Of a stretch of 64,000 nt of DNA, positions 19,733 to 32,016 are shown in pieces (position 1 is the first letter of the stretch; every line of letters starts with the position of its first letter). Under the pieces are notes generated by a model. That model was not told the DNA's origin and ran no database searches. It saw only the letters and a program-made list of their open reading frames with translations. The position numbers and the translations under genes were made by a program. The DNA is from Psychromonas sp. SP041 (GTDB taxonomy: Bacteria > Pseudomonadota > Gammaproteobacteria > Enterobacterales > Psychromonadaceae): assembly GCF_000470315.2 (NCBI RefSeq), contig NZ_CBRF02000010.1, forward strand, positions 1 through 64,000, in the 5' to 3' direction.

Positions 19733-21169
19733 GTCCATTACAGGAATATTTGATACAGTAGAGGCATTAGGTTGGCAGCGCCATAAACCGACAGCCTCAA
19801 TTAACTGATTATCCACCAAGATAAATACAACTTGGTCTCGTAACCATGGCGGTACTTGGTATTCATGTAGCAATTTTTTAATACTTCTTGCTTTATTACG
19901 CCCTTCAGGCAAACACGTTAACTTTGCGTCAAGGTGTTGACGTAAACAACACTGTATTTGATGTTGTTTAGCCACAGCAGGATCTACCTGAGAAAAATCA
20001 ACTCCTAACCGATCTTTATCCAACCATAAAAAAGACTCACCTGACCAAGTTAAAGGCTCTTTAAGTGTTTTTATCGATGGTATAGGAACAATGTAAAGCG
20101 CCTCTTGATAACGACAAATCGTATTCGATTCTAACTGTAACTTAGGTTGTTTATCGGCGTCAGCAAGCGCAACTTCCTGCCATAATATAGTCAGCTGTTT
20201 ACTACTTGGATATTGTAATCCATTAGACTTAAGCCAAAAGCGGATAATGTTATTACGCCTTACGTTGCTATAAACTGAAAGCAAGGCAATATCTAATGCT
20301 TGGTAAGACGACCGATTAATTAAGCCTTTACCTTCCTTTAATAGATATTTATTTAATAAGCATTCTTGTAAATCTTGTTGTGCTATTTCATCTAATAAGC
20401 TTTGCTGATCTTGACATAACAGTGCAGTTCGAGAAACAGATTGAGCCATTGCAGGCCAACGCTGTGTTAATAGAGGTGATATTTGATGGCGAATAAAGTT
20501 ACGATCAAAATCTATATCTTGATTACTTTCATCTTCAATCCATTGCAGTTGATAAAACTCTGCATAATCGGTTAATGCTTGGCGAGAAAAAATTAATAAC
20601 GGCCTAACTAAGTGCCCATTAAAAAAAGGCTGAGTACTTCTAATGCCTTGCAATCCAGTACTGCCTGAACCTCTTTTTAGTGCTAATAATAAGGTTTCAA
20701 GTTGGTCGTCTTGATGATGCCCTGTCAAAATAACATCGTTTCCTAACATGTGATCTTTAAAACATTGGTAACGAGCATCCCGTGCAAGCGCCTCTAGACT
20801 ACTTCTTGATTTTTTTTCAATCTTAACGGTAGAGCTTATAAACGGAACCTTTAATTTTTGGCAAAGTTCAGCACAAAACATCCCCCAATGATCTGCATTT
20901 TCACTCAGTCCATGATTAACATTATGTGCTATAACACTATAAGTAGGATGACATTTTTTAAAGTTTGCAAGTAAATGTAATAGCACAACTGAATCAACGC
21001 CACCACTCAGTGCAACGACAAGTTGTGGTGCTTCATTTACTGGCGTTTCTGATAATAGCTTTTCAGATGAAGAGACTGGAAAGTGCTCCAATATTGAAGT
21101 ATTTTCAGGCAAGAGGTCTAATAACGCCTTCAAATGTAGATTAAATTTGGCCTCCATCTTATTGTGCAT
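19712..21169 (-). CDS. tilS: tRNA(Ile)-lysidine synthase
   Basis: Modifies C34 of the AUA-reading tRNA-Ile to lysidine. The PP-loop SGGVDS is at residues 55-60, followed by HNVNHGLSENADHW and GHHQDDQLETLLL. The C-terminal substrate-binding domains follow. ATG 21169, 7 bp after the dnaE stop with AAGG overlapping it, is preferred over an in-frame TTG at 21190. The 485 residues include about 35 extra before the P-loop relative to E. coli. It is the last gene of the long minus-strand cluster. Confidence 0.94.
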   Translation of the reverse strand: MHNKMEAKFNLHLKALLDLLPENTSILEHFPVSSSEKLLSETPVNEAPQLVVALSGGVDSVVLLHLLANFKKCHPTYSVIAHNVNHGLSENADHWGMFCAELCQKLKVPFISSTVKIEKKSRSSLEALARDARYQCFKDHMLGNDVILTGHHQDDQLETLLLALKRGSGSTGLQGIRSTQPFFNGHLVRPLLIFSRQALTDYAEFYQLQWIEDESNQDIDFDRNFIRHQISPLLTQRWPAMAQSVSRTALLCQDQQSLLDEIAQQDLQECLLNKYLLKEGKGLINRSSYQALDIALLSVYSNVRRNNIIRFWLKSNGLQYPSSKQLTILWQEVALADADKQPKLQLESNTICRYQEALYIVPIPSIKTLKEPLTWSGESFLWLDKDRLGVDFSQVDPAVAKQHQIQCCLRQHLDAKLTCLPEGRNKARSIKKLLHEYQVPPWLRDQVVFILVDNQLIEAVGLWRCQPNASTVSNIPVMDLSLYSR

Positions 21170-21176
21170 TATTCGC

Positions 21177-24100
21177 TTAACCTTGATCAAAATGTAAGAC
21201 TACGTTTGCTTCACCTAATAAACGTCCAAGTTCAAATAACAGATCGTCACTAGGTGTAATAGACCACTCAATACCAAGTTCAATTTCTGTCTGTGCTTGA
21301 TGGTTTTGGTAATTAATAAACACAGGGCATAAACCACCAGAAGCAGGCGTTAAAATACTTTTTAAACGAGACTCAAATTCTGGCATTGATTGATGTTGTA
21401 AGATATTTGATGAAATATTCAAACGTAATTTACTCGCAAAGCGCTCCCTTGCTTGGTCAATGCTCATTACTTCACGCGCATTCATTTTCAAACCGCCATT
21501 GAAATAATCTTCACTGACTTGCCCCTGCAATACCACGATATTATCAGTAAATAACAACGCTTCATGTTGGTCTAACAGATCAGCAAAAACAGTGACATCC
21601 ATACGTGCACTTTTATCGTCCAGGGTCAAAATACCCATGCGTTTACCGGCTTTTGTAACCATCACACGCATCGCTAAGACGAGTCCGCAAACACGGCTAT
21701 TTTGACCTCGTCCATTAACTGCTAAATTAACTAACTTTAGACAGTTAATTGAACGTAAATGAGGTTCATATTGATTGATAGGATGACCGGTTAAATATAA
21801 ACCAAGTGTATCTTTTTCGCCTTTTAACCATTGTTTTTCAGGCCACTTTTCTACCACTGAAAACTTGTTCTCAATTTCATCATCATCAGTCGTTAATACG
21901 CCAAACAAATCAGATTGGCCTGATGATTCTGCTTTTTTATACTGAGAAGCGGCCGTTAATGCATCACTTAAATTCGCCATTAATGCAGCACGATGCGGCC
22001 CTAGGTTATCTAACGCACCAGCAAGAATAAGTTTTTCAATAATACGTTTACCACAACGCTTTAAATCAACACGAGTACAGAAATCAAATAAGTCTTTAAA
22101 TTTTCCACCTTCAGTTCTCGCTTCGATAATGGCATCAATCGGTCCTTCACCTACCCCTTTAATAGCGCCGATACCGTAAATAATGCGTAGATTTTTATCG
22201 ACATTAAATTTAAATAAACCTTCATTCACATCAGGTGGGCATAGCGTTAATCCCATATTCTGACATTCATCGACTAAGATAACGACTTTATCAGTGTTAT
22301 CCATGTCGGCAGACATAACCGCAGCCATGAAATAAGATGGATAAAAGGTTTTCATCCATAGGGTTTGGTAAGACACTAATGCATAGGCAGCAGAGTGAGA
22401 TTTGTTAAATCCGTAACCGGCAAACTTCTCTACTAAGTCAAATATTTTCATGGCAAGCTCGCCATCAATACCATTCTCAATCGCACCAGATTCAAAAGTA
22501 GCACGTTGTTTTGCCATTTCTTCTGGTTTTTTCTTACCCATCGCACGACGTAACATATCGGCGCCACCCAGCGTGTAACCAGATAATACCTGTGCAATCT
22601 GCATAACTTGTTCTTGGTATAAAATAATACCGTAAGTGGGTGACAGAATTTCTTTTAGTGACTCATGCTGCCATTTTTCATCTGGATACGATACCACCTC
22701 ACGACCATGCTTACGTTCGATGAAGTTATCTACCATGCCTGATTGAAGTGGACCTGGACGAAACAAGGCCACTAATGCGATCATATCTTCAAAACAGTCA
22801 GGCTGTAGGCGGCGAATAAGATCCTTCATACCGCGAGACTCTAACTGGAAAACAGCCGTTGTTTCATAACGCTTTAGCAGTTCAAAACAAGCCGGCTCAG
22901 TAAGATCTATTTTTTCGATATAAATAGGTTCTTCACCACGGTCATGTTTGTGTGCATTCGCCATATCTAATGCCCACTGAACGATGGTTAATGTTCTTAA
23001 GCCTAAGAAGTCGAACTTAACTAAACCAGCGGTTTCAACATCATTTTTATCAAATTGTGTGACAGGGTTATTACCTTCATCATCACAATATAATGGTGCA
23101 AAGTCTGTAATAGTGGTTGGCGATATAACCACACCACCAGCATGCTTACCAGCATTACGGATAGTCCCTTCAAGAGTACGACACATGTCAATTAAGGCGC
23201 GTACATCTTCACTTCCATCATAACGTTCTTGTAAACGAGGCTCTTCTTCAAATGCTTTAGTTAAAGTCATGCCCGGTGTGGGTGGAACTAACTTTGAAAT
23301 ACCATCAACAAAACCATAGGCATGGCCTAATACACGACCTACATCGCGGATAACCGCTTTCGCAGCCATCGTACCAAAGGTAATGATTTGCGATACGGCA
23401 TCTCGTCCATAAAGTTCTGCAACATGGTCGATTACTTCATCACGTCTATCCATGCAGAAGTCGATATCAAAATCGGGCATAGAAACACGCTCAGGATTTA
23501 AGAATCGTTCAAAAAGCAACTCGAATTCTAATGGGTCTAAATCGGTAATTTTTAATGCATAAGCCACCAATGAACCAGCACCTGAACCACGGCCGGGCCC
23601 GACTGGAATATTGTTATCTTTACTCCATTGAATAAATTCCATTACGATCAAGAAGTAACCAGGGAATCCCATTTTGTTAATAACGCCTAATTCAATCTCT
23701 AAGCGCTCATCGTAAGGTTTTCTTATTGCAGCAAACTCTGGGCTGTCTTTATCGAACAGGAATTCTAGGCGCGCTTCTAGCCCCTCACGTGATGCTTCAC
23801 AGAAGAACTCATCCATCGGCATGCCGTTGGTTGGGAAATCAGGTAAAAAGTACTCACCTAAGCGTAAAGTAACGTTACAACGTTTGGCTATTTCAACACT
23901 ATTTTGTAGTGCTTCAGGAATATCAGAGAAGAGTTCACACATTTCTTCTTCGCTACGTAAATATTGCTCTGGACTGTAATCTTTAGGACGTTTCTCATCA
24001 CCTAGGGCATAACCTTGGTTAATACAGACTCGAATATCATGTGCATCAAACAACGTTTCATCTGCAAAAATAACTTCATTCGTGGCAACAACTGGTAGAT

Positions 24101-24719
24101 CTTGCTGGGCAGCTAAATCAATGGCTAGATGTAAATAATTCTCTTCGTTTACTCGATTAGTGCGAATTAACTCTACATAATAACGATTTGGAAAATGTGT
24201 TTTATAAAATGCAGTGATTTCAGCAATGGCAACTTGGTTCCCTTTTAATAGCATTTTACCTAGGTCACCATCTTTGGCTCCCGATAATAAAATAACACCT
24301 TCTTGATGCTCTATTAACCAAGATTGCTCTATTACTGCTCGCCCTTTAACATGTCCGCGTAAATAAGCTTTAGAGATAAGCTCAGTCACATTTTTATAAC
24401 CTTCGGCATTCATTGCTAATGCTGTTAAACGAAATTGTTGGTCGCCTAACAACTCACTCTTAACCCAAAAATCGGCACCAATAATAGGTTTAACACCTGC
24501 ACCATGCGCAGCACTATAAAATTTGACTAAACCGCAAAAGTTAGTTTGATCGGTTATCGCAAGCGCCGGCATTTTTAGTGCAGCCGTTTTTGCAACGAGC
24601 GGTTTAACTTTAGTTAAACCATCAACCATTGAAAAGTCACTATGCACTCGTAGATGTACAAATTTAGGTGCGTTTTCCGATGTAGTTATTATAGATACTT
24701 CATTGCTCATTTCTGGCAT
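21177..24719 (-). CDS. dnaE: DNA polymerase III alpha subunit
   Basis: Replicative C-family polymerase, 1180 residues (E. coli 1160). The N-terminal PHP domain opens with [16 protein letters not shown] and [18 protein letters not shown]. The catalytic [15 protein letters not shown] and [16 protein letters not shown] blocks lie in the polymerase core; HhH, OB-fold and tau-binding regions follow. ATG 24719 (MPEMSNEV) was chosen; Met4 is an alternative. It starts 7 bp after rnhB. The lpxB-rnhB-dnaE order is the standard gammaproteobacterial one. Confidence 0.98.
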   Translation of the reverse strand: MPEMSNEVSIITTSENAPKFVHLRVHSDFSMVDGLTKVKPLVAKTAALKMPALAITDQTNFCGLVKFYSAAHGAGVKPIIGADFWVKSELLGDQQFRLTALAMNAEGYKNVTELISKAYLRGHVKGRAVIEQSWLIEHQEGVILLSGAKDGDLGKMLLKGNQVAIAEITAFYKTHFPNRYYVELIRTNRVNEENYLHLAIDLAAQQDLPVVATNEVIFADETLFDAHDIRVCINQGYALGDEKRPKDYSPEQYLRSEEEMCELFSDIPEALQNSVEIAKRCNVTLRLGEYFLPDFPTNGMPMDEFFCEASREGLEARLEFLFDKDSPEFAAIRKPYDERLEIELGVINKMGFPGYFLIVMEFIQWSKDNNIPVGPGRGSGAGSLVAYALKITDLDPLEFELLFERFLNPERVSMPDFDIDFCMDRRDEVIDHVAELYGRDAVSQIITFGTMAAKAVIRDVGRVLGHAYGFVDGISKLVPPTPGMTLTKAFEEEPRLQERYDGSEDVRALIDMCRTLEGTIRNAGKHAGGVVISPTTITDFAPLYCDDEGNNPVTQFDKNDVETAGLVKFDFLGLRTLTIVQWALDMANAHKHDRGEEPIYIEKIDLTEPACFELLKRYETTAVFQLESRGMKDLIRRLQPDCFEDMIALVALFRPGPLQSGMVDNFIERKHGREVVSYPDEKWQHESLKEILSPTYGIILYQEQVMQIAQVLSGYTLGGADMLRRAMGKKKPEEMAKQRATFESGAIENGIDGELAMKIFDLVEKFAGYGFNKSHSAAYALVSYQTLWMKTFYPSYFMAAVMSADMDNTDKVVILVDECQNMGLTLCPPDVNEGLFKFNVDKNLRIIYGIGAIKGVGEGPIDAIIEARTEGGKFKDLFDFCTRVDLKRCGKRIIEKLILAGALDNLGPHRAALMANLSDALTAASQYKKAESSGQSDLFGVLTTDDDEIENKFSVVEKWPEKQWLKGEKDTLGLYLTGHPINQYEPHLRSINCLKLVNLAVNGRGQNSRVCGLVLAMRVMVTKAGKRMGILTLDDKSARMDVTVFADLLDQHEALLFTDNIVVLQGQVSEDYFNGGLKMNAREVMSIDQARERFASKLRLNISSNILQHQSMPEFESRLKSILTPASGGLCPVFINYQNHQAQTEIELGIEWSITPSDDLLFELGRLLGEANVVLHFDQG

Positions 24720-24725
24720 AACACT

Positions 24726-25337
24726 CTACTTTGAAGTCAAAGCTAAAATAGCTTTAACTGGTTTAAAACTTTGTCGATATTCATCAGTGACACCATGAGT
24801 TTCTATCGCCTCAAAATGTGCTTTTGTTGGATAACCTTTATGTTTGGCAAAACCATATTGAGGGTAAAGCTTATCTAACTCAACCATTTCACGGTCACGT
24901 GTCACTTTAGCAATAATAGAAGCAGCACTTATTTCAGCGACGCGTAAATCACCTTTAACAATAGCTTCGCTTGGCATTGCCAAAGCTGGGCAACGATTCC
25001 CATCAATAAATACAAAATCAGGCGTAACAGAAAGACCTTCTACTGCTCTTTGCATTGCTAACATAGTGGCATGTAGAATATTTAACTGATCTATTTCTGA
25101 TGGAGAAGCTCGTCCGATACTAACAGCTAATGCATTTTCATTAATAGCATCAAATAATAGCGCTAACTTTTTTTCACTTAGTTTCTTTGAATCCGTTAAA
25201 CCTATAATCGGTTTATTAGGATCTAAAATAACCGCAGCGGTAACAACATCGCCAACTAATGGGCCACGCCCTACTTCATCAACTCCAGCAATATATTGTA
25301 AGTCAGGGTAAATAACGTCGGGAAAATCTACTTTCAT
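24726..25337 (-). CDS. rnhB: Ribonuclease HII
   Basis: Removes RNA from RNA/DNA hybrids and single ribonucleotides from DNA. The motif [15 protein letters not shown] carries the catalytic Asp-Glu pair, and further acidic residues are in VFIDGNRCP. From ATG 25337 ([11 protein letters not shown]) it is 203 residues (E. coli 198). A TTG 15 bases upstream is in frame but less likely. It lies between lpxB and dnaE. Confidence 0.96.
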   Translation of the reverse strand: MKVDFPDVIYPDLQYIAGVDEVGRGPLVGDVVTAAVILDPNKPIIGLTDSKKLSEKKLALLFDAINENALAVSIGRASPSEIDQLNILHATMLAMQRAVEGLSVTPDFVFIDGNRCPALAMPSEAIVKGDLRVAEISAASIIAKVTRDREMVELDKLYPQYGFAKHKGYPTKAHFEAIETHGVTDEYRQSFKPVKAILALTSK

Positions 25338-25379
25338 TTCTGGCGGTCTCAATTTTTAGGGCAAATATTTATTAAAAGA

Positions 25380-26519
25380 TTAACGGTTTAATAGCTTAAT
25401 CACAGCATTGGCTGCTTGTGTATCAGCGTCACAGCGAATTAACTGATGTAATTCAGTAAAAGTATCAATCATCTTCTGCGCATCATGATCAATTAACCGT
25501 TGTAGCTCATCTACAATTTTATCAACAGTACAGTCATGTTGATTTAATTCTTTTACCACTTCTTTATCTGCGATTAAATTAGGCAGTGACGTATATTTAA
25601 TATTAGCTAATGATTTAGCAATTAAATACGTAATAGGTTTTACTTTATAAGCTACAACCATCGGCGCTTTCGCTAACATCGCTTCTAATGCTGCGGTACC
25701 AGAAGCTAATAAAACCATATCCGCAGATTGTAAAATAGCACTAGATTGTCCATCAAATAAAGTAATTGGCAATGCAGGTGTAAATTCATTTATTTGTGCT
25801 TGAAATTGCTCTTTACGACGATCATTGACCATTGGTACTGTAAATCGATAATCAGGGTATTTTTGATGAATAATCTCAGCAGCTTGTAAAAAGATAGGAC
25901 CAAGCATTTCAATTTCGGCTTTACGGCTACCAGGTAAAATAGCTAAAACTTTATCATTTAGTGGAATATTAAGTTGCTCTCGTGCACCTGATTTATCACG
26001 AATGAGAGGTAACTGATCAGCAAGTGTATGACCAATGAATTGGCATGGCACATCAAATTTATCGTAGAAAGCTTTTTCAAAAGGTAAGAATGCTAACACC
26101 AAATCGGTGGCTTTTGCTATTTTATGAATACGCCATTGCTTCCAAGCCCACACAGAAGGACTAACATAATGGATAGTTTTAATGCCTTTTTGTTTTAATT
26201 TAAGCTCCACCGTTAAATTAAAATCAGGTGCATCGATGCCAATAAATATATCAGGTGGATTACTAATGAAATGTTGGGTAATTGATTTTCGAATGCGCAA
26301 AATACTACGTAATTTACCTAACACTTCAACAAAGCCCATCACCGATAAAGCTTCGAGAGGATGCAAAGCAGTACAACCTTGAGCAATCATTCTAGGACCC
26401 GCAATTCCTTCAAAAATAGCATCAGGATATTGTATTTTAAGTGCTTTAATTAAACCTTCACCCAGAATATCACCGGATGTTTCACCTGCTATTAATCCAA
26501 TACGTAATGGTTTAGTCAT
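25380..26519 (-). CDS. lpxB: Lipid-A-disaccharide synthase
   Basis: Glycosyltransferase that joins UDP-2,3-diacylglucosamine and lipid X. ATG 26519 (MTKPLRIGLIAGETSGD) gives 379 residues, matching E. coli (382); an upstream extension of 28 hydrophobic residues is rejected because the conserved N-terminus and an AAGAAG ribosome-binding site fit the inner ATG. Family blocks such as IAGPRMIAQGC and LPGSRKAEI are visible. A terminator lies between it and lpxA, so lpxB-rnhB-dnaE-tilS may need their own promoter in 26520-26587. Confidence 0.97.
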   Translation of the reverse strand: MTKPLRIGLIAGETSGDILGEGLIKALKIQYPDAIFEGIAGPRMIAQGCTALHPLEALSVMGFVEVLGKLRSILRIRKSITQHFISNPPDIFIGIDAPDFNLTVELKLKQKGIKTIHYVSPSVWAWKQWRIHKIAKATDLVLAFLPFEKAFYDKFDVPCQFIGHTLADQLPLIRDKSGAREQLNIPLNDKVLAILPGSRKAEIEMLGPIFLQAAEIIHQKYPDYRFTVPMVNDRRKEQFQAQINEFTPALPITLFDGQSSAILQSADMVLLASGTAALEAMLAKAPMVVAYKVKPITYLIAKSLANIKYTSLPNLIADKEVVKELNQHDCTVDKIVDELQRLIDHDAQKMIDTFTELHQLIRCDADTQAANAVIKLLNR

Positions 26520-26586
26520 TATTTTCTTCTTTTGTATAATTAACGCAACAGCGTATTTACTTTCATATATTAAAATAAAAATCAGG

Positions 26587-26612
26587 TAAAAAAAAAGGCT
26601 CAAAAGAGCCTA
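26587..26612 (-). terminator. Intrinsic terminator between lpxA and lpxB
   Basis: The stem AGGCTC/GAGCCT with loop AAAA is followed on the minus strand by about nine U. It lies just beyond the lpxA stop, within a cluster usually read as one operon. Confidence 0.8.
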
Positions 26613-26638
26613 GTTTTTAGACGCTATAAGCAAATGCT

Positions 26639-27427
26639 TTAACGAACAATACCGCGATTTTCATCTGAAATAAAATCTAAAAGGATTTTTAATTCAGGAC
26701 AATCAGCAACATTTTCTGCAATTTCAGCTTTTGCTTCCGCTAGCGTATTACCGTTACGACATAGTGATTTATAAGCACGTTTGATTTCCATAATCGTCGC
26801 ACTACTAAATCCATGACGCTTCAAACCTACAGAGTTAATGCCTTGTGCTTGCACATAATTACCTGACGCCATAAAGTAAGGAGGAATATCTTTATTCACA
26901 GCAGAACAACCTCCTATCATTGCATACTCACCTACACGAGTGAATTGGTGCAACGCAGTTAACCCGCCAATAATAACATTATTAGCCAGTTTACTATGCC
27001 CCGCTAACGTTGCATTATTTGACAAGATAATATTATTACCAAGTATGCAATCATGAGCGACATGTACGTAAGCCATTAACAAACAATTATTACCAATTTT
27101 AGTCAGACTTTCATCTTGAGCAGTACCACGATGAATAGTACAACTTTCACGAAAAACATTATTATCGCCAATTTCTAAAAAAGTTGTTTCGCCGTTATAT
27201 TTTAAATCTTGGCAATCTTCGCCCACTGAAGCAAATTGGTAAATTTTATTACCTTTGCCCATTTTAGTGGTGCCTTTAACGACAACATGTGGACCAATCC
27301 AGCAATCATCACCAATTTCAACATTATCGCCGATGATGCTATAAGGACCGACCTCTACGTTCTTTCCAATAATCGCATTCTCATGAATTATTGCAGTTGG
27401 ATGAATTTTTGCTGTTGAATCAATCAT
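26639..27427 (-). CDS. lpxA: UDP-N-acetylglucosamine acyltransferase
   Basis: First enzyme of lipid A synthesis. 262 residues, the same length as E. coli, starting [15 protein letters not shown] at ATG 27427. Its ATG shares one base with the fabZ stop codon (TAATG), so translation is coupled. Left-handed beta-helix hexapeptide repeats (such as IIGKNV, VEIGDD) occupy about residues 1-190. The catalytic His lies in YVHVAHDC. Confidence 0.98.
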   Translation of the reverse strand: MIDSTAKIHPTAIIHENAIIGKNVEVGPYSIIGDNVEIGDDCWIGPHVVVKGTTKMGKGNKIYQFASVGEDCQDLKYNGETTFLEIGDNNVFRESCTIHRGTAQDESLTKIGNNCLLMAYVHVAHDCILGNNIILSNNATLAGHSKLANNVIIGGLTALHQFTRVGEYAMIGGCSAVNKDIPPYFMASGNYVQAQGINSVGLKRHGFSSATIMEIKRAYKSLCRNGNTLAEAKAEIAENVADCPELKILLDFISDENRGIVR

Positions 27428-27879
27428 TAAATCTCTCTTCTTGCGCACATAATCATTGCTTGGCAGACTATGTCACCGTCAACTTTTGCAACACATTCAA
27501 ATTTACCCATTCCACGTCGTTCTTTAAGGTAAATAACTTCTAAGTCAAGTCTATCACCAGGTACAACTGGTTTTCTAAAGCGCACTTTATCAATAGATGC
27601 TAAAAAATATAATTCATTTTCAGCTGGTTTACCATAAGTTGCAAAAGCTAAGACACCTGTTGCTTGTGCTAAGGCTTCTACGATCATTACACCAGGAAAA
27701 ACTGGCGTGCCTGGAAAATGCCCTGTGAACTGAGGTTCATTAAAAGAGACATTTTTGTAACCTGATAATGTTTCACCAGGTACATAATCAACTACGCGAT
27801 CGATTAATAAAAATGGGTAACGATGCGGTAGAAGATCCATGATCTCCTTAATATCAAGACTATTTAATTCGTTAGACAC
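27427..27879 (-). CDS. fabZ: 3-hydroxyacyl-[acyl-carrier-protein] dehydratase FabZ
   Basis: Dehydrates beta-hydroxyacyl-ACP in fatty acid synthesis. 150 residues. The hot-dog-fold active site is in [22 protein letters not shown], with the catalytic His and Glu. The start codon is GTG (27877-27879), preceded by AAGGAA. Its 3' end overlaps lpxA by one base and it follows lpxD by 11 bp. Confidence 0.97.
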   Translation of the reverse strand: MSNELNSLDIKEIMDLLPHRYPFLLIDRVVDYVPGETLSGYKNVSFNEPQFTGHFPGTPVFPGVMIVEALAQATGVLAFATYGKPAENELYFLASIDKVRFRKPVVPGDRLDLEVIYLKERRGMGKFECVAKVDGDIVCQAMIMCARREI

Positions 27880-27890
27880 GATTGATTTCC

Positions 27891-28913
27891 TTAGTTTTTA
27901 TCTTCAATTTGTTTCTCAAGTGACTTAACTCGCTTGAATAACTCTTCAATTTTTAATGTATAAGCCGTGGTTTTACGCCACGTCTTATTTTCTTGGGCAG
28001 GAACACCTGAAGAGTAAACCCCTGCTTTTTTAATACTACGCATAACCATACTGTCACCAGTAATGATGACATTATCAACGACGCTAATATGGCCATTCAT
28101 TGCCACACTGCCACCAACAATACAATTTTTACCAATAGTTGTACTACCTGCAACATTGCTGCCGCCAGCAATAGCGGTATGCTCACCAATTTGTACGTTA
28201 TGTGCAATTTGACATTGGTTATCAATTTTAACACCCTTACCAATGATCGTATCTGATAACGCGCCTCTATCAATTGTAGTACATGACCCAATCTCAACAT
28301 TATCGCCGATAATCACTTTACCAATTTGTGGGATTTTAACCCAAGTTCCTTGATAAGGGGCATTACCAAAGCCATCTGAACCGATAACAGAATTAGCATG
28401 GATAATAACACCACTGCCTATTTGGCTATCATGATAGATAGAAACATTTGGATAAATCTTACAACCTTCACCTAACTCTGTCCCTTGTGCGATCACAGTA
28501 TTAGCAAAGAGTTGGCTGTTATCGCCAATCTTAACATTCGCGCCAACGACCACATTTTCAGCAATCGCTACATTTTCACCGATGATCGCAGATTCATGTA
28601 CCTGAGCCGAATCGGCAATCACTACCGAAAGGTTTGGTGTGGTATCAAATAAACGCGCTAACATTGCATAACCCACATAAGGGTTATCCATAAATAAAGC
28701 ATTGCCTTGGTAAGACTCTTTTAATGCCGTAGGTAAAACAATAGCACTCGCTTGACACTCATCTAAACGAGTTAATAATTTTTTATCCGAGACAAAAGTA
28801 ATGTCTCCTTGTTTAGCACCATCAAAGGTAGCTAAACGCAGTATCTCTAACTCTCCGTCACCACCTAATTGAGCTGATAACTGAGTTGCTAAACTTGCTA
28901 ATGAATAAGCCAT
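27891..28913 (-). CDS. lpxD: UDP-3-O-(3-hydroxyacyl)glucosamine N-acyltransferase
   Basis: Third step of lipid A synthesis. 340 residues: an N-terminal uridine-binding domain (1-100), a long left-handed beta helix of hexad repeats (about 100-305) with the catalytic His near [12 protein letters not shown], and a C-terminal helical tail. ATG 28913 follows AGGT, and the gene starts 8 bp after the skp stop. Confidence 0.97.
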   Translation of the reverse strand: MAYSLASLATQLSAQLGGDGELEILRLATFDGAKQGDITFVSDKKLLTRLDECQASAIVLPTALKESYQGNALFMDNPYVGYAMLARLFDTTPNLSVVIADSAQVHESAIIGENVAIAENVVVGANVKIGDNSQLFANTVIAQGTELGEGCKIYPNVSIYHDSQIGSGVIIHANSVIGSDGFGNAPYQGTWVKIPQIGKVIIGDNVEIGSCTTIDRGALSDTIIGKGVKIDNQCQIAHNVQIGEHTAIAGGSNVAGSTTIGKNCIVGGSVAMNGHISVVDNVIITGDSMVMRSIKKAGVYSSGVPAQENKTWRKTTAYTLKIEELFKRVKSLEKQIEDKN

Positions 28914-28921
28914 AATTAAAC

Positions 28922-29431
28922 CTATTTAGTACTGATTTCTTGAATAACTTTGTCTGAAATATCTAAACCTGGTTTTGAGAATACAATTTGTTCTCCATTT
29001 AAAATAAGATCATATTGACCTTCTTTAGCAATGGTATTAATAACATCACGAACGACTGCTAACGACTTTTGTTGCTCTTCACTTTGACGACGACGTTGGT
29101 CTTCTTCAAATGCTTTACGGCTTAATTTGTACTCAGATACTTTAACTTCAATTTGACGCTGTAAACCTGTCACTTCAGTCTTACCTAATAATTCGCCATC
29201 TTTTTTGATTTTAGTTTGTAGTTTTTTAATGTCTTTTTCTAAAGATTGAAGCTTTTCGTAACGGCCTTTAAATTCAGACTCTAACTTTTTAATGATACGT
29301 TCGCGTTGTGGAGACTCTTGCATCACTTTTGATGGAAATACCACACCAATTTTTTGTACATCAGCAGCATTAGCCGCAGAAATTGTACCCATTGCAGTTG
29401 CTAATGTAATAACTTTAAAAAAGGTCTTCAT
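28922..29431 (-). CDS. skp: Periplasmic chaperone Skp/OmpH
   Basis: Chaperone that carries unfolded outer-membrane proteins. 169 residues with a signal peptide cut after ANA (about residue 22). Long charged coiled-coil arms (about 45-125: [19 protein letters not shown]) are typical of the Skp tentacles. ATG 29431 follows GGAG. It lies between bamA and lpxD as in E. coli, but a terminator precedes it. Confidence 0.94.
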   Translation of the reverse strand: MKTFFKVITLATAMGTISAANAADVQKIGVVFPSKVMQESPQRERIIKKLESEFKGRYEKLQSLEKDIKKLQTKIKKDGELLGKTEVTGLQRQIEVKVSEYKLSRKAFEEDQRRRQSEEQQKSLAVVRDVINTIAKEGQYDLILNGEQIVFSKPGLDISDKVIQEISTK

Positions 29432-29471
29432 GTTGTAACTCCGTATTAATAATATTGTTATTTAAATAGAT

Positions 29472-29498
29472 AAAAAGAAGTGCGCAATAAAGCACACT
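29472..29498 (-). terminator. Probable terminator/attenuator between bamA and skp
   Basis: The stem AGTGCGC/GCACACT (one wobble) with loop AATAAA is followed on the minus strand by UUCUUUUU. It lies 31 bp past the bamA stop and could reduce skp-lpxD readthrough. Confidence 0.65.
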
Positions 29499-29529
29499 AT
29501 TTAGATTTACTGTTTAGTTAAGAACCTAA

Positions 29530-31947
29530 CTAAAATGTATCACCGATATTAAATGAGAATACTTCAGTCGTATCACCAGCATAATCTTTTAATGGTACCG
29601 CTAAAGTAAATACTAAAGGTCCTAAAGGAGAAACCCAAGTTAACTGAGTACCCAATGACGCACGAATACGTCCAGGTTTAGAAAAATCACCTGCAAAATC
29701 ACAATTGAATGAACAAATGTCTTTATAGGCATCATAATCAAATTCGGTATCCCACACTTCACCAGCATCAATAAACAAACTACTTCTAACTTGACGAGAA
29801 TAAGCTTCATCTAAGAACGGTACAGGGAAAATAAGTTCCGCACTTAATGTATATTTTGCATTCCCTCCTATCGAACTATCTGTATAACTTGCAGTTGCAT
29901 TACCGCTATCTGTCCCAGTATTAATAGCACGAGGACCGATACTATTGCTCGCAAAGCCACGGACGGTACGATAACCACCTACATAATAGTTTTCAAAGAA
30001 AGGTAAAATTTGATCACTACCTTCAAATTTTCCATAACCATTTCCGTAACCTAGACTACCTCTTAATAAGGTTGTCCAATCGCCATCATCGCTCAAACGT
30101 TGATAATTACGAATATCAAAATTAAGTTTAAAGTACTGAAGGTCAGACCCAGGCACTGTTACTTTAGCGCGTAAGGTATGCGACATCCCTTGGGTAGCAA
30201 GCTGCCCTCTATCGAGATTATTACGTGTCCAAGTTCCTGTTAGATCAAAGTTTTTAAAGTTTGCACTACCATCTGAATCTTGTAGTGAACCATAAATATC
30301 CCAAAACTTATCTAATTGAGCAAAACCATTTACTTGTGAAATACCATTATTTTCCCATCCAACACTAAGGCCTAAACGGTTAATTTCATTGATAGGGAAA
30401 CCCGAGCTAAGACGTAATCCATAAGTTGTATTAGTAAAGTCTACGATATTAGCGTCGGCAGCTTCGAACTTATCATAGTAAAGACGAACCCCACCACTGA
30501 CACCATCTTTAGTCAGATAAGGCGTATCATAGCTAAGGTCTGTACTCACGCTAAAATCATTGAATTTTGTTTGTAATGAAACTTTATCACCACTTCCTAA
30601 GAAGTTACTTTGTTGGATACCACCGCTTAAACTAACACCAGAATCAGTACCAAAACCTACACCTGCATTAAAACTACCAGATGACTGTTCTTCAACATTT
30701 ACATTAACATCCACTAAATCATCACTTATACGGTCAGTGTTAATATCTACTTTAGAAAAGAACCCTAAACGATTTAAACGAGCACGGGAAGTTTCAAGCG
30801 CTTCGCTAGATAACCAACCGCCTTCCATTTGACGCATTTCTCGACGTAATACAACATCTTTTGTTGTTGTATTACCCGATATATTGATATGTCGAACGTA
30901 ACCTCTTTGACCAGGATCAACAGAAAAGTTCACAACAACGGTATTAGTTTTATCATCAACTTCTGGATAGGTATTGATTTCAGGAAAAGCATAACCTAAG
31001 CGACCAAAATATTTGCGAATACTTTGTTCAGAAGCAGATACATCAGATGCGGCATAAATATCACCTTTAGCGAATGCAACTAAACTTTTAATATCTTCAT
31101 CATGTCCAAGTAAATCACCAATGAAAGTAGTATCTTTAACTTTGTAAATATCGCCTTCATTGATATTTACAGTGACATAAACCCCCTTTTTATTAGGTCG
31201 TAATGACACCTGTGTTTCATCAATTTTAAAACGAATATAACCTCGATCTAAGTAATAACTTTTAATAACTTCCAAATCACCCGCTAGCTTTTGTTTCTGA
31301 TAATTATCATCAGCGAATAGATCCCACCAACCACCAGAGTCACTCAACGTTAATCGTTTCAATAATTGCGTATCTGAATAAACATTATTACCAACGATAT
31401 TAATTTGTTCTATTTTTGCGGTTAGACCTTCACGAAATACAAACTGTACCGAAACTCGATTTCTTGGTAAAGGTGTAATAATAGTTTCAACTTGTGCGCT
31501 ATATTTACCCACACTGTGATAAAAATCTTCTAAACTTTTTTCAATACTACTTAATGTTGTTCTATCAAGCGCATCACCCACTTGAATAGATGAAGATTTA
31601 AGTGAGTCTAATATTTGCTCTTCAGATAATTTATCATTCCCCGTCAACTCAATGGCACTGATCGTAGGGCGTTCTTTAACTTTAAAAATAAGAACAGAGC
31701 CATCTCTAAATAGTTGAATAGATTCAAAGTAGCTTGTGCTATATAATTTTTTAACTGCTTGTGATAAATCATAATCATCGACCACATCGCCTTCACGTAT
31801 TGGTAAACTTAACAAGGCAGCCCCAGTAGTAACGCGTTGAAGTCCTTTAAACTGTAAATCAGAGACAGTAAATTCTTCCGCCGAAGCAAGACTCGTAAAG
31901 CACCCTGTGACCGTTAACGTCATAGCCAATAAATATTTCTTAAACAT
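29530..31947 (-). CDS. bamA: Outer membrane protein assembly factor BamA
   Basis: Essential outer-membrane protein insertase. 805 residues: a signal peptide cut after ASA (about residue 23), five POTRA domains (about 24-420, starting [14 protein letters not shown]), and a 16-strand beta-barrel. The conserved VRGF appears in [16 protein letters not shown]. The C-terminus ends in Phe (FSFNIGDTF), the usual outer-membrane signal. ATG 31947 lies about 11 bases after AAAGGA. It is flanked by rseP and skp in the canonical order. Confidence 0.98.
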   Translation of the reverse strand: MFKKYLLAMTLTVTGCFTSLASAEEFTVSDLQFKGLQRVTTGAALLSLPIREGDVVDDYDLSQAVKKLYSTSYFESIQLFRDGSVLIFKVKERPTISAIELTGNDKLSEEQILDSLKSSSIQVGDALDRTTLSSIEKSLEDFYHSVGKYSAQVETIITPLPRNRVSVQFVFREGLTAKIEQINIVGNNVYSDTQLLKRLTLSDSGGWWDLFADDNYQKQKLAGDLEVIKSYYLDRGYIRFKIDETQVSLRPNKKGVYVTVNINEGDIYKVKDTTFIGDLLGHDEDIKSLVAFAKGDIYAASDVSASEQSIRKYFGRLGYAFPEINTYPEVDDKTNTVVVNFSVDPGQRGYVRHINISGNTTTKDVVLRREMRQMEGGWLSSEALETSRARLNRLGFFSKVDINTDRISDDLVDVNVNVEEQSSGSFNAGVGFGTDSGVSLSGGIQQSNFLGSGDKVSLQTKFNDFSVSTDLSYDTPYLTKDGVSGGVRLYYDKFEAADANIVDFTNTTYGLRLSSGFPINEINRLGLSVGWENNGISQVNGFAQLDKFWDIYGSLQDSDGSANFKNFDLTGTWTRNNLDRGQLATQGMSHTLRAKVTVPGSDLQYFKLNFDIRNYQRLSDDGDWTTLLRGSLGYGNGYGKFEGSDQILPFFENYYVGGYRTVRGFASNSIGPRAINTGTDSGNATASYTDSSIGGNAKYTLSAELIFPVPFLDEAYSRQVRSSLFIDAGEVWDTEFDYDAYKDICSFNCDFAGDFSKPGRIRASLGTQLTWVSPLGPLVFTLAVPLKDYAGDTTEVFSFNIGDTF

Positions 31948-32016
31948 TATTTACAAAATCCTTTAGTGCACTTTGTGCAAAATAATTAAAATGCACTCGT
32001 AATAGAGCTAAAAACC

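Noticed and set aside
25338-25352. TTG start for rnhB and similar upstream starts for lpdA, aceF, lpxB, lpxA, tsf and lapA
   Set aside because: Family N-termini and Shine-Dalgarno positions favour the internal ATG in each case.
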